Origin: JBAYIE01 sp041665785
GTDB lineage: Bacteria > Bacteroidota > Bacteroidia > UKL13-3
Reading direction: 5' to 3'
Assembly (NCBI GenBank): GCA_041665785.1
Contig: JBAYIE010000013.1
Location: 32,895-96,894, forward strand
Length of the DNA stretch: 64,000 bases
Below the pieces are notes generated by a model. It ran no database searches and was not told the origin of the DNA. It saw nothing but the letters and a program-made list of their open reading frames with translations. The first letter of the stretch is position 1; each line of letters starts with the position of its first letter. Both the position numbers and the translations under genes were made by a program. Below are positions 7,091 to 15,950 of the stretch, piece by piece.

Positions 7091-9748
7091 ATGAAATACC
7101 CAAATTATTTCACTTTCATTTCTTACTTTCTACTCAGTTCACTTTTATTCACTGCTGATTTGTCGGCACAAATCATGCAGAAAGATCCTGCGGAAGGGTT
7201 CAAACGCATGTTGACTCCTCCAGGAGGGAATCAAACTGTTGAGTCATTACGCTCAGCAGCGATGCAATTTTCATCGACATTACCTGCTGAACATAAGTAT
7301 GGCAAATCATTTGGAGGAGGTTATACCTATCGCGGTCCGTTTGCCCTGGGTGGCCGAACACGTTCAATTGCTGTGGATATTACCAACGAAAACACCTGGA
7401 TCGTGGGTTCAGCCACCGGCGGCATCTGGAGAACAACCGATGCCGGTGCCAACTGGAATTTTTGCTACGATACTTCCGCTACTTTATCCATCACCTGGGT
7501 GACTCAGGATACGCGTTCAGGAAAAACCAATAACTGGTATGCCGGTACTGGCGAAATGAATGGTGCTGATTTTGAAAAACCGATTTTCTTTTCGGGCAAT
7601 GGCATTTTAAAATCTACCGACAATGGTTTGCACTGGAATCATCTGAATTCAACTAATACAAGTCCGGGTGGCATTTACAACAGTTGGTCGGCCGTGCATC
7701 GGGTGATTCCGAATCCGGTTATCGATTCGCTGGATGTTGTATTCGCCGCCACCTTTGACGGAGTATGGCGTAGCATTGATGGGGGAAAAACTTTTATTCG
7801 CCGTCGGGGTGCCGGTGCAACTACAGGAGTATTCAGCTACTGGACCGACGTTGCCGTTACAGCCAACGGCGTAGTGTATGCAGCTTTATCATCGGGAGGA
7901 ACCAATGCCGGCATATGGCGCTCACCGGATAATGGCAGCAGCTGGGTGAATATCAGTCCGCCATTTTTTACCACCAAAACCGGACGCATTGTGATTGCAA
8001 CTGTTCCATCCGATACCAATCAATTATACTTTGCTGTTAACTATACAGATTCGCTGGAACATACCGGCATATGGAAATATGTGTATGTAAGTGGCAATGG
8101 TAGTGGCACAGGTGGACGATGGGAAAACCGCAGCGGTCAGATTCCTGCAATCAGCGGATACGGAACATACAACAGCTTACAAGGAAATTGCATGCACCTT
8201 TCGGTTCATCCATCCGATTCGCAATTGTTGTTTTTAGGTGGCAATAATCTGTATCGGTCAACCGATGGTTTTAGCACCACCGAAAAAACTACCTTGATTG
8301 GCGGAGTCGACAGCATAACCGGTAAGGCCATTGCAGCGCATCATAGCAACAATTATCAGGTGCATTTCTTTGCTTCCGATTCTTTAAAGATGCTTTCTGT
8401 TCACGACGCTGGTATTTCAATTACGCAAAATGCCCTGGATTCGCAGGTGGTTTGGGAAAGCCGGAACAATACCTACGCAACTACTTCTGTGTATTCCGTA
8501 ACGATGGACCACAGCAGTACGAGCAGACATTTGCTGTCCGGGGCACGCGAACAGGGAGTTTTATTTACACGCCGTGACAGCACAACCTTACCATGGAATA
8601 ACCTGATGAAAGGTCATGGTACGCAAACGGTTTTAAATGCCGGTTCAACGGAATGTTACGCAGCAATGTCACATGGAATATTATATAGAATCTTACTCGA
8701 TTCATTGGGAGATGCCACACAATTTGCGCAACTGACTCCTGAAACAAACGACTCTGCTTTGTTTTTGCCCATGACTCCTTTTGTTGCAGATGCCAATTTA
8801 TACAGTCGTATATTTACGTTAAAAGGAAATTCCATCTGGAGAAATCAGGATGTAACTACCATTCCCCTGTACTTGCATCCGGATAGTACGCATGCTACCG
8901 CACTCAACTGGACCGAACTCACTCAAGCCCGGTTAAACGATACTGCCGGAGTATACACGGCATTGTTCAGTTCCAAATTGCAAAAGAATTTTATTTATGC
9001 CGGTACAGATCAGGGTAAACTTTACCGCATCATCAATACCGATAGTGCAGAAACGGTTTACGATATTACCGGAACAAATTTTCCGAAAGCTTATATTCAA
9101 TGCATTGTTCAACATCCGAAAAATGCAAACCGTTTGTTCGTGGTATTTTCCAATTATGGTGTGCTGAGTATTTTTTATTCGTCGGATGGAGGTTCTACCT
9201 GGAACCCGGTTTCGGGCAACCTCGAACAAAACCCGGATGGAAGTGGATTTGGTCCGGCCTGTTTGTGGCTGGCCATAGCCAATATCCGCAACATCGATAT
9301 TTATTACGTAGGAACAACAACGGGTTTATATGCCACCAAAATATTGGGAGGTACAGCTACCACGTGGACCCGACAGGCGCCCGAATCCATCGGTTATTCC
9401 ATTGTTACGCATATGGAACATCGGGCGCTCGATGGTATGTTTGCTATAAGTACACTGGGTGCAGGTGTGTATACGGCTTATGTGCAATCGTTGAATGAAA
9501 GTGTATCGGAAGAAGATTTGATTCAGGCAAAAATTACAGCCTTCCCCGTGCCGGTAAAAGATTTCCTGCGTTTCGATCCCGAACAGCCTGCATCAACTTA
9601 CACCATATTCGATTTGCAAGGTCGTACTGTACATAGCGGTACTATGCTGAATAATGCAATAAATACTTCGGCACTAAATCCGGGGATGTATGTGTTACAG
9701 TTACAGCAAGCTGATGCGAAACTGGCATTGCGGTTTGTGAAGGAGTAA
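7091..9748 (+). CDS. Large secreted BNR/sortilin-like propeller protein with T9SS sorting domain
   Basis: An 885-residue exported protein. The signal peptide runs MKYPNYFTF to about residue 26 (ADLSAQ). The body contains many BNR/VPS10-type blades with the asp-box pattern S/T-x-D-x-G-x-x-W: RTTDAGANWNF, KSTDNGLHWNH, RSIDGGKTF, RSPDNGSSWVN and SSDGGSTWNPVSG. Two such propellers could fit. The last 75 residues (TAFPVPVKDFLRFDPEQ to LALRFVKE) form a T9SS type A sorting domain in which the usual PNP is PVP. Proteins of this kind are anchored on or released from the surface; whether it binds glycan or is an enzyme cannot be decided. It is monocistronic, with 141 featureless bases upstream. Confidence 0.82.
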   Translation: MKYPNYFTFISYFLLSSLLFTADLSAQIMQKDPAEGFKRMLTPPGGNQTVESLRSAAMQFSSTLPAEHKYGKSFGGGYTYRGPFALGGRTRSIAVDITNENTWIVGSATGGIWRTTDAGANWNFCYDTSATLSITWVTQDTRSGKTNNWYAGTGEMNGADFEKPIFFSGNGILKSTDNGLHWNHLNSTNTSPGGIYNSWSAVHRVIPNPVIDSLDVVFAATFDGVWRSIDGGKTFIRRRGAGATTGVFSYWTDVAVTANGVVYAALSSGGTNAGIWRSPDNGSSWVNISPPFFTTKTGRIVIATVPSDTNQLYFAVNYTDSLEHTGIWKYVYVSGNGSGTGGRWENRSGQIPAISGYGTYNSLQGNCMHLSVHPSDSQLLFLGGNNLYRSTDGFSTTEKTTLIGGVDSITGKAIAAHHSNNYQVHFFASDSLKMLSVHDAGISITQNALDSQVVWESRNNTYATTSVYSVTMDHSSTSRHLLSGAREQGVLFTRRDSTTLPWNNLMKGHGTQTVLNAGSTECYAAMSHGILYRILLDSLGDATQFAQLTPETNDSALFLPMTPFVADANLYSRIFTLKGNSIWRNQDVTTIPLYLHPDSTHATALNWTELTQARLNDTAGVYTALFSSKLQKNFIYAGTDQGKLYRIINTDSAETVYDITGTNFPKAYIQCIVQHPKNANRLFVVFSNYGVLSIFYSSDGGSTWNPVSGNLEQNPDGSGFGPACLWLAIANIRNIDIYYVGTTTGLYATKILGGTATTWTRQAPESIGYSIVTHMEHRALDGMFAISTLGAGVYTAYVQSLNESVSEEDLIQAKITAFPVPVKDFLRFDPEQPASTYTIFDLQGRTVHSGTMLNNAINTSALNPGMYVLQLQQADAKLALRFVKE

Positions 9749-9786
9749 GTTTGAATGGATTAATCGCGCAATCGGAGTTGCGCTCA

Positions 9787-10350
9787 TCAAAAATTGGCTT
9801 TGAACAATTTCACTGCAATGGCAAGCAATACGATTCCGAAAAATTTGCGTAACAGGGATAACCCGGCTTTGCCCAACAATTTTTCGATGAATCCGGTTGA
9901 TTTGAGCGCAATAAAAATAATGATCAGATTGATAAGAATGCCTGCCATGATATTTTCAAACCGGTAAACGGCTTTGAGGGAAATAATGGTAGTTAAGGTT
10001 CCCGAACCGGCTATGATGGGAAAGGCAATGGGAACAATGCTCCCGGCTGAGTCGTTGGGATCGGGACGAAAAATATCGATGCCCAGAATCATTTCGAGGG
10101 CAATGATAAAAATAACAATGGAACCTGCCACTGCAAATGAAGCCACATCGATTCCGAACAGGGAAAGCAGTTGTTCTCCTACAAGCAAAAATACAAGCAT
10201 GAGTAAGGCTGCAGCAAAAGTAGCCCAACCCGCATGTATCTGATCCACCTTTTGCTTGATGCTGATGATCATCGGAATGGCACCGAGTATATCAATTACG
10301 GCAAATAAGGTTAAAGAAATAGTTGAAATTTCGGTGAGGGAAAGATTCAT
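9787..10350 (-). CDS. MarC family integral membrane protein
   Basis: A 187-residue, very hydrophobic protein of the MarC (UPF0056) family with about six transmembrane helices. Recognisable parts are ISLTLFAVIDILGAIPMI near the N-terminus, ALEMILGIDIF after the third helix, and IVPIAFPIIAGSGTLTTI, the conserved central motif of the family. Length is normal. Family members are inner-membrane proteins of unknown transport role; the early link to multiple antibiotic resistance was withdrawn. It converges with the plus-strand propeller gene, with 38 bases between the two stop codons. Confidence 0.88.
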   Translation of the reverse strand: MNLSLTEISTISLTLFAVIDILGAIPMIISIKQKVDQIHAGWATFAAALLMLVFLLVGEQLLSLFGIDVASFAVAGSIVIFIIALEMILGIDIFRPDPNDSAGSIVPIAFPIIAGSGTLTTIISLKAVYRFENIMAGILINLIIIFIALKSTGFIEKLLGKAGLSLLRKFFGIVLLAIAVKLFKANF

Positions 10351-10395
10351 CCCTCAAAGATAGAATGCGCCATCGCAATTCAAAGCATTATGGTT

Positions 10396-11205
10396 TCAGT
10401 TGCATTTCCAGGTCAGATCAACATCAACTGTATTGCCGTTGAATGTCTGCTTTAATTTCGATGGATAACCATTCGGTCCATCGGTATAAGCAAATGATGC
10501 GGTATATCCATTGGTTGAAATTTGTTCCTTCATTTCGTGGGTAGATCCTCTTCCGGTACGCTCTGTCCATGCCGTCCACGCCTCTATATGGCCTGTGCGG
10601 TTCAGGTGATATGTATAGGTTACGGACAACGTACTATCCGTAACATTTCCCTGATTGTCGACGTTAGCAAAATATACAGCGCTTTTATCACCACCTGAAT
10701 AGGAGTAACACATCCCGAAATAATAAGAGGACGAGCTTGTAGTATCGTAGGTAGTTTTCTGCAGCTCGCGCAATAAATATCCGTTGCCGTTGTAATAATA
10801 AAATTTTTCGTAGAGCGAACCACCACTTGCACGATCATCCTCCACCGATTTTTCTATAAACCCATTGCTGTTTAAGGTATGAATAACTATATCCGTAGTG
10901 GTTTTACCATTAATATCTACCGAATAACTGGTTTCAGTTATGGTATTTCCCGCATATGTATATTCTGTTCGCTCTCGCTGATCCAACTCCGAATACGATT
11001 TGATCAGGCGCTTTTGTGCATCGTACTCAAAATAAATTTGTGCCGGCAAGGACGGTGCTTCCATTTTGCTGATCAAACATGCCGGAGCAGAAAGGGTATA
11101 ATTAATTCCGATTGTTCCGGTTGAAGGTCCTGTCTCGTCTTTCTCACAACCTTGCAAAATCATCAGACATACGAGCATTGATCCCAGTAAAAAAAGCCTT
11201 TTCAT
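10396..11205 (-). CDS. Tandem lipoprotein copy 3 of 3 (YD-repeat-like beta protein)
   Basis: A 269-residue lipoprotein. The signal MKRLFLLGSMLVCLMILQGC ends in a lipobox (LQGC), followed by EKDETGPSTG, the acidic and flexible tether of Bacteroidota surface lipoproteins. The mature part is rich in aromatic beta strands: FEYDAQKRLIKSYSELD, FYYYNGNGYLLRE, VTYTYHLNRTGHIEAW, and the end VDLTWKCN. Such strand-turn units resemble YD/RHS-like repeats or DUF4595-type proteins, but no enzyme motif is seen. It is the third of three tandem paralogues and the closest relative of the middle one. The 53-base spacer upstream is also duplicated, suggesting a recent unit duplication. Confidence 0.8.
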   Translation of the reverse strand: MKRLFLLGSMLVCLMILQGCEKDETGPSTGTIGINYTLSAPACLISKMEAPSLPAQIYFEYDAQKRLIKSYSELDQRERTEYTYAGNTITETSYSVDINGKTTTDIVIHTLNSNGFIEKSVEDDRASGGSLYEKFYYYNGNGYLLRELQKTTYDTTSSSSYYFGMCYSYSGGDKSAVYFANVDNQGNVTDSTLSVTYTYHLNRTGHIEAWTAWTERTGRGSTHEMKEQISTNGYTASFAYTDGPNGYPSKLKQTFNGNTVDVDLTWKCN

Positions 11206-11258
11206 ATTCTCAATCGTTTTATTTTGATTAAACGCAACAAGTCATTCCCTTATTACAT

Positions 11259-12083
11259 TCAATTGCATTTCCAGGTCAGATCAAAATCAGTTGTATAGCC
11301 ATCGTATGTTTGCTTCAGTTTATCAGGATAACCATTCGGTCCAACTGTATATGCAAAAGATGCAGTAGATCCATTGGTCGAAATTTGTTCATTCATTTCG
11401 TGGGTTGATCCTCTTCCGGTACGTTCCGTCCATTCCGTCCAGGCCTCTATATGACCTATTTGGTTCATATGATATGTGTAGGATACGTTTAACGAACTGT
11501 CTGTAACTTCTTTCTGGCTGTTAACCGCCAGAGCATATGACTTTATACGATCTCCACCGGAATAGGAATAACTCATTCCGTGATAAAAAAAAGAATTAGC
11601 GGTGGTATCGTAAGTGACTTTCCGGATCTCGCGCATCAGATACCCACTGGTATTGTAATAGTAAAATGTTTCGTTAAGGGAACGTCTCTTTAAACGATTA
11701 TCCTCTACCGATTTTTCAATGAGTCCGGCCTGGTTCAAGGTATGCACAATCACTTTCATATCCGTAAGAACACCAAAGCTTATTGTATACCGGGTTTCGG
11801 TCATGGTGTTTCCCGAATAGGCATACTCCGTGAGCTCATCCTCATCCAAATCGGAATAGGATTTAACCTTTATTAAACGTTTTTGAGAATCATATTCAAA
11901 AGTTATCTGCCTCTGTATCGACGGAGTAACCATTTGGTTAATCAGGCACGAAGGTGGAGACAAGGAATAATTTATTCCCGGAGTTCCACCTGTGCCGGTT
12001 GAAGGTCCTGTTCCATCCTTCTCACAACTTTGCAAAATCATCAGACTTACGAACACTGACCCCAGGTAAAAAAGCCTTTTCAT
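11259..12083 (-). CDS. Tandem lipoprotein copy 2 of 3
   Basis: A 274-residue lipoprotein with the signal MKRLFYLGSVFVSLMILQSC and lipobox LQSC, then EKDGTGPSTGTGGTPG. It is closely similar to the downstream copy: RLIKVKSYSDLDEDELTEY, RYTISFGVLTD in place of SVDINGKTTTD, HIEAWTEWTERTGRGSTHEM, and the same FDLTWKCN end. Differences cluster between residues 75 and 190. Spacers on both sides (53 bases each) are near-identical to each other, so gene plus spacer forms the duplicated unit. No catalytic residues are recognised. It is probably surface exposed and cotranscribed with its neighbours. Confidence 0.8.
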   Translation of the reverse strand: MKRLFYLGSVFVSLMILQSCEKDGTGPSTGTGGTPGINYSLSPPSCLINQMVTPSIQRQITFEYDSQKRLIKVKSYSDLDEDELTEYAYSGNTMTETRYTISFGVLTDMKVIVHTLNQAGLIEKSVEDNRLKRRSLNETFYYYNTSGYLMREIRKVTYDTTANSFFYHGMSYSYSGGDRIKSYALAVNSQKEVTDSSLNVSYTYHMNQIGHIEAWTEWTERTGRGSTHEMNEQISTNGSTASFAYTVGPNGYPDKLKQTYDGYTTDFDLTWKCN

Positions 12084-12136
12084 ATTCTTAATCGTTTAAG
12101 TTTGATTAAACGCAACTGATCATTCCCTTATTGTAT

Positions 12137-12940
12137 TCAATTGCATTTCCAGGTCAGGTCCAATTCAACAACATTTTGATTGGAGGTTTGTTTCATTTTA
12201 GACGGATATCCATTCGAACCATCGGTATATTCAAGTGTGTACGAATACGAGCTGCCTGACTCGCTTTTTAACTCATGTTCTGAACCTCTTCCTTTTCTTT
12301 GCGTCCAGGCATTCCAATGCTCTAAATGTCCGGTCCTGTTCGTAAAATAGGTATAGGTTACATCCAGCGTACTGTCTGTAATATCGCCCATGTTGTTAAA
12401 CTGAAGTCTGTATGATTGCACTCTATCTCCATTGCTGTATGCATAACTTGTACCGGAATAATAAAAAATATTCGTATCAAACGAATGTTTCTCAATTTCC
12501 CGAATTAAATACCCTCCTGAATTATATACATAAAAATTCTCATTCAATGAGCCTCCCGTTGAGCGGTCATCATCTGTCGATTTTTCTATAAACCCTGCTC
12601 CGTTCAAGGTATGGATAATTGTATTGGTTTCGGGCGTACCATTTTGGAGATACGTATTGGTTTCGGTCATGGTATTACCGGAATAACTAAATTCATTCTT
12701 TTCGTCTGCATCAATATCCAAATCTATCCTGATCAGTCGTTTTTGAAAATCGTAATGAAACGTTATATCTCCTTCTCCAACTATGCTCGCCTGACTTAAC
12801 AAACAGGATGGAGGAGTCATGTTATATAAAATGCCGGTGGTTCCACCAGTATTTCCGCCCGGAGTGGTGGTATCCTTTTCGCATGAAAGAAATGCACTTG
12901 CAAACAGCATTGCTAAAAAATATCTCAAGCTTCTGTTCAT
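12137..12940 (-). CDS. Tandem lipoprotein copy 1 of 3 (most diverged)
   Basis: A 267-residue lipoprotein, first in the direction of transcription. The signal MNRSLRYFLAMLFASAFLSC has lipobox FLSC, then EKDTTTPGGNTGGTTG. It shares the architecture of the other two copies (FHYDFQKRLIRIDLDI, ENFYVYNSGGYLIREIEKH, VTYTYFTNRTGHLEHWNAW, VELDLTWKCN) but is clearly more diverged, especially in the signal peptide. An upstream minus-strand TACCTTTA is one base off the TAnnTTTG promoter box and may start the three-gene transcript. The function is unknown. Confidence 0.8.
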   Translation of the reverse strand: MNRSLRYFLAMLFASAFLSCEKDTTTPGGNTGGTTGILYNMTPPSCLLSQASIVGEGDITFHYDFQKRLIRIDLDIDADEKNEFSYSGNTMTETNTYLQNGTPETNTIIHTLNGAGFIEKSTDDDRSTGGSLNENFYVYNSGGYLIREIEKHSFDTNIFYYSGTSYAYSNGDRVQSYRLQFNNMGDITDSTLDVTYTYFTNRTGHLEHWNAWTQRKGRGSEHELKSESGSSYSYTLEYTDGSNGYPSKMKQTSNQNVVELDLTWKCN

Positions 12941-13004
12941 AGAATGTTTGATTGGTCTTATAAAGGTATGTGCTTCAACCTATAAGTCAAGCCGGAGAAG
13001 CAGA

Positions 13005-13865
13005 TTATTCCTTTATTTCGTCCAAATACTGATGCAGGGCAACTTTCCAGTGCTCCATGCGGTTTAACAGATGGGCATCGAGTACATGGTTTTCGAGTAC
13101 CGAATATTTCGGACGCGGTACCTTAGCCGGAAAATCATCGCTGTTGGCTTTGCTGAGCTCAACAGGTGTTTTGGTATAATCAAAAATTTCGCGTGCAAAT
13201 TCGTACCAGCTGCAATAGCCGGTTGATGTGGCGTGAATAATGCCTTTTACATTGCTATCCAATAACGCATAAACCTGTTGGGCAATATTGCGCGTATAGG
13301 TGGGCGAAACAAATTCGTCGGCTACCACTTTTACACTGCCTCTCTCGCGTGCGAGTTTGAGCATGGTTTGCACAAAATTCAATCCGTTTTTAGCTCTGCA
13401 CGGATGCGATCCGTATAAACCCGAAACCCGGATCACCATGGCATCCGGATTTGCATTCAGCACATCCTGTTCGCCTTTCCATTTACTGGCTCCGTAAACA
13501 TTCAAAGGTTTGGGTATATCGGTTTCGAGATAAGGGATGGCTGTATTTCCGTCAAATACATAATCGGTACTGAAATGCATAAAGCGGATTCCGCGTTCGC
13601 GGCATTGCGTGGCCATTTCTGCAGGTGCTATTGCATTGATGGCATATGCCGTTTCCGGATTTTGTTCGCACAATTCCACCTGATGGTAGGCTGTAGTATT
13701 GATAAGTACATCGGGTTTATGTTCGGTCAGTAATTCATCTAATCGTTTCGCATCGGTCACATCCAGATCGGAATGCGTTAAAGCAATCACCTGATGATCC
13801 ACTTTTAATGTATCGGCTATATCTGACCCGAGCTGTCCGTTTGCTCCCAGCAACATCACTTTCAT
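13005..13865 (-). CDS. rmlD: dTDP-4-dehydrorhamnose reductase
   Basis: A 286-residue short-chain reductase that performs the last step of dTDP-L-rhamnose synthesis, reducing dTDP-4-dehydro-6-deoxy-L-mannose with NAD(P)H. The N-terminus MLLGANGQLGSDI is the Rossmann glycine motif. HFSTDYVFDG and NVYGASKWKGE supply the catalytic Ser/Thr, Tyr and Lys (YxxxK). VADEFVSPTYT and the end helix complete the family pattern at normal length. It lies 20 bases after rmlC in the same direction. rmlA and rmlB are not in the window. Cell-surface polysaccharide synthesis is supported by the glycosyltransferase just upstream. Confidence 0.93.
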   Translation of the reverse strand: MKVMLLGANGQLGSDIADTLKVDHQVIALTHSDLDVTDAKRLDELLTEHKPDVLINTTAYHQVELCEQNPETAYAINAIAPAEMATQCRERGIRFMHFSTDYVFDGNTAIPYLETDIPKPLNVYGASKWKGEQDVLNANPDAMVIRVSGLYGSHPCRAKNGLNFVQTMLKLARERGSVKVVADEFVSPTYTRNIAQQVYALLDSNVKGIIHATSTGYCSWYEFAREIFDYTKTPVELSKANSDDFPAKVPRPKYSVLENHVLDAHLLNRMEHWKVALHQYLDEIKE

Positions 13866-13885
13866 AATTCTTTATTTAAACGATT

Positions 13886-14452
13886 TCAGTAGGTAAAAAA
13901 TTTCGATTCGTCGCGTTTTGTCCAGTCGTTCAGAGTTTGCGCAATTTTATCCTTATCCGAAAGTTGCGGCTCCTGCACAGGCCATTCAATTCCGATGGCA
14001 GGATCGTTCCACAAGATTCCGGATTCGGCTTTGGGATTATACAAACCCGTAACCATGTATTGAATTTCAGCCACATCGCTCAGCACACAAAAACCACGGG
14101 CAAATCCGGCCGGTGCCCAAACCTGTTTTTTATTGGCAGCTGAAACAATTTCTCCGTGCCATTTACCAAAGGTAGGTGAGCCAATACGGATATCAACGGC
14201 TACCAGAAAAGCTTCTCCGGTTGTTACCCGCATAAGTTTACCCATCGGTGCATCCCATTGAAAATGCAATCCTCGCAATACATTTTTTCCCGAACGCGAA
14301 TGATTTTCCTGCACATAATGGGTAGGTAATCCCAGTTTTTCAAATTCATCTTCGCGAAAAACTTCCATAAAAAATCCCCGTGCATCTTCAAATACGTCGG
14401 GCTGAATCACTTTGAGTCCGTTGAGATGTTCGCCTATTAAATTAATCTTCAT
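13886..14452 (-). CDS. rmlC: dTDP-4-dehydrorhamnose 3,5-epimerase
   Basis: A 188-residue cupin epimerase that converts dTDP-4-dehydro-6-deoxy-glucose into the L-mannose form used by RmlD. Family motifs are ARGFFMEVFREDEF, FVQENHSRS-like YVQENHSRSGKNVLRG, LHFQ with the catalytic His, GEAFLVAVDIRIGSPTFG, and WAPAGFARGFCVLSD with the acid-base region. It is followed by rmlD after 20 bases, so the two form an operon. Directly upstream, within 30 bases of the start codon, ends one copy of the structured repeat described at 14480-14615, which may therefore form part of the leader of this transcript. Confidence 0.93.
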   Translation of the reverse strand: MKINLIGEHLNGLKVIQPDVFEDARGFFMEVFREDEFEKLGLPTHYVQENHSRSGKNVLRGLHFQWDAPMGKLMRVTTGEAFLVAVDIRIGSPTFGKWHGEIVSAANKKQVWAPAGFARGFCVLSDVAEIQYMVTGLYNPKAESGILWNDPAIGIEWPVQEPQLSDKDKIAQTLNDWTKRDESKFFTY

Positions 14453-14479
14453 ATTTTTTTGTGTTATATCTTTTTTGTT

Positions 14480-14615
14480 GGGCGCGTCCCCTGAAGGTAA
14501 GCGCGTGGATTATTTTTCAACTTATTGGTGTTTTCGACGCGCATCCTTCAGGGGTCGGGCTCTTCGTTTCAAGTCCTCGCTGCGCTGCGGGCTTTCCACT
14601 TCTATCCCTCGCGCG
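14480..14615 (-). repeat. Structured dispersed repeat, copy A (rmlC leader)
   Basis: Copy A of a four-member intergenic family (others at 18718-18880, 21961-22133, 58324-58484). Read on the minus strand it starts GCGCGAGGGATAGAAG, continues with a conserved middle (AAAGCCCGCAGCGCAGCG, GGACTTG, AGCCCGACC) and ends with a hairpin CCCCTGAAGG / CCTTCAGGGG and ACGCGCCC followed by an A-rich run. It lies 28 bases upstream of the rmlC start in the gene's orientation. The rest of the 14453-14822 gap (14616-14822) shows nothing recognisable. Short reading frames over the element are artefacts of its GC-rich sequence. Confidence 0.75.
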
Positions 14616-14822
14616 TACTCCTAAACATCAAACTTCATTTTCAATTTTAAATAATTCTATTCAGAAATCTTGAATGGATTTTTTGGATTCAGCATCCGGC
14701 ATACTTGATTTAAGTGTAAAATTTATTTGCCCCTTTTAAGTTTTAAATTTCATTTCTCATCGGATGATCATATTAAAAATGAAGAACCAGTTTTCAGGGT
14801 GATTCTGATTCCTAAAGTTGTA

Positions 14823-15872
14823 CTATTTTATTCTTTCCATTAATCCCGAATACGTTTTTACCCCGCTCACAAAATGCAATAAGGCCGCACTTTTCGGATA
14901 CATTTTCTGGGTAATTTCAGCATCCCCTACTTTGCGTTTACGTTGTACCTCTGCCCTATTTCTGAGAATGGTGAAGAAATGCGTAACAATCCAGTAATGT
15001 GCCGCAAAGATGGCGCGGGCATGTACAAATTTACCCTGGATCATACTGTTTGCGGCTGCCATATAATCCATCACAATATGTGCCAGGGTTTTGGTAATGG
15101 CATTGCGGGTTCCGTAATTCTTCATGATGGTGTACAACGAATTGCGGTGATTCCAGTACATCTTCTTAAAGCTGAATGATTGAATGGTAGCGCCGCCGTA
15201 ATGCAGGATCACTGATTGGGGTACCACTTTGCAATTATAGCCGGCCAAATGCATGCGCCAGCAAAGATCTATTTCATCCATGTGGTGCACAATGATATCG
15301 TCAAATAAACCGGTCTCTTCCAATACCGACCTGCGGATAAACATAGCTGCACCGCAGGTCCAGAAAACTGAGGCCACATCGTCGTATTGTCCATGGTCTT
15401 TTTCAATCGACTGAAACAAACGTCCGCGTAAAAAAGGATATCCGTAAACATCGAGCATACCTCCGGATGAACCGGCATACTCAAACTCATGCTCGTCGAA
15501 AAAAGAAACCATTTTGCATTGCAGCGACCCGATGCGTTCGTCGGCTTCGGCCGTTTGCACCAAAGGTTCGAGCCAATCAGGTTTTACCTTTACATCGTTG
15601 TTGAGACACAGAAAATATTTGCCTGTGGTTTGGCGAATGGCCATGTTGTATGCTGCACAAAATCCGTTGTTGTCGGGATTGGCAATGATATTTACTTCGG
15701 GATAATGCTGACGCGTATAGGCAATATCATCATCGGTCGAGGCATTGTCGAGCAGGTAAACTTTATAATTCGTATAAGTCGTTTCGCGAATGGAGTTAAA
15801 ACAATCATCGAGGAATTTTTTCCCGTTATGGTTTAAAACAACAATATCGACCTGTGGTATGGGTTGGGACAT
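14823..15872 (-). CDS. Family 2 glycosyltransferase
   Basis: A 349-residue GT-A fold transferase of the GT2 family (rhamnosyltransferase-like group). The N-terminus VDIVVLNHNGKKFLDDC is the standard opening; DNASTDD binds the nucleotide; NNDVKVKPDWL carries the metal-binding DxD-like NND; and HHMDEIDLCWRMHLAGY supplies the catalytic-base ED-type region. There are no membrane spans, so the enzyme is cytosolic or peripheral. It probably adds a sugar to a surface polysaccharide, and its position upstream of rmlCD hints at rhamnose, but the donor and acceptor cannot be read from sequence. It is separated from rmlC by a 370-base gap holding repeat copy A. Confidence 0.88.
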   Translation of the reverse strand: MSQPIPQVDIVVLNHNGKKFLDDCFNSIRETTYTNYKVYLLDNASTDDDIAYTRQHYPEVNIIANPDNNGFCAAYNMAIRQTTGKYFLCLNNDVKVKPDWLEPLVQTAEADERIGSLQCKMVSFFDEHEFEYAGSSGGMLDVYGYPFLRGRLFQSIEKDHGQYDDVASVFWTCGAAMFIRRSVLEETGLFDDIIVHHMDEIDLCWRMHLAGYNCKVVPQSVILHYGGATIQSFSFKKMYWNHRNSLYTIMKNYGTRNAITKTLAHIVMDYMAAANSMIQGKFVHARAIFAAHYWIVTHFFTILRNRAEVQRKRKVGDAEITQKMYPKSAALLHFVSGVKTYSGLMERIK

Positions 15873-15950
15873 ATTTCAGCAAGAATATAAAATAGTTATG
15901 GTTTCCCGCATACTTTGGCCGGGAAATGGAGCATTTATAACGAAAAAGAC

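Noticed and set aside
14412..14673. Two 70-codon plus-strand frames
   Set aside because: They lie over structured repeat copy A and the rmlC start on the other strand; no protein-like features.
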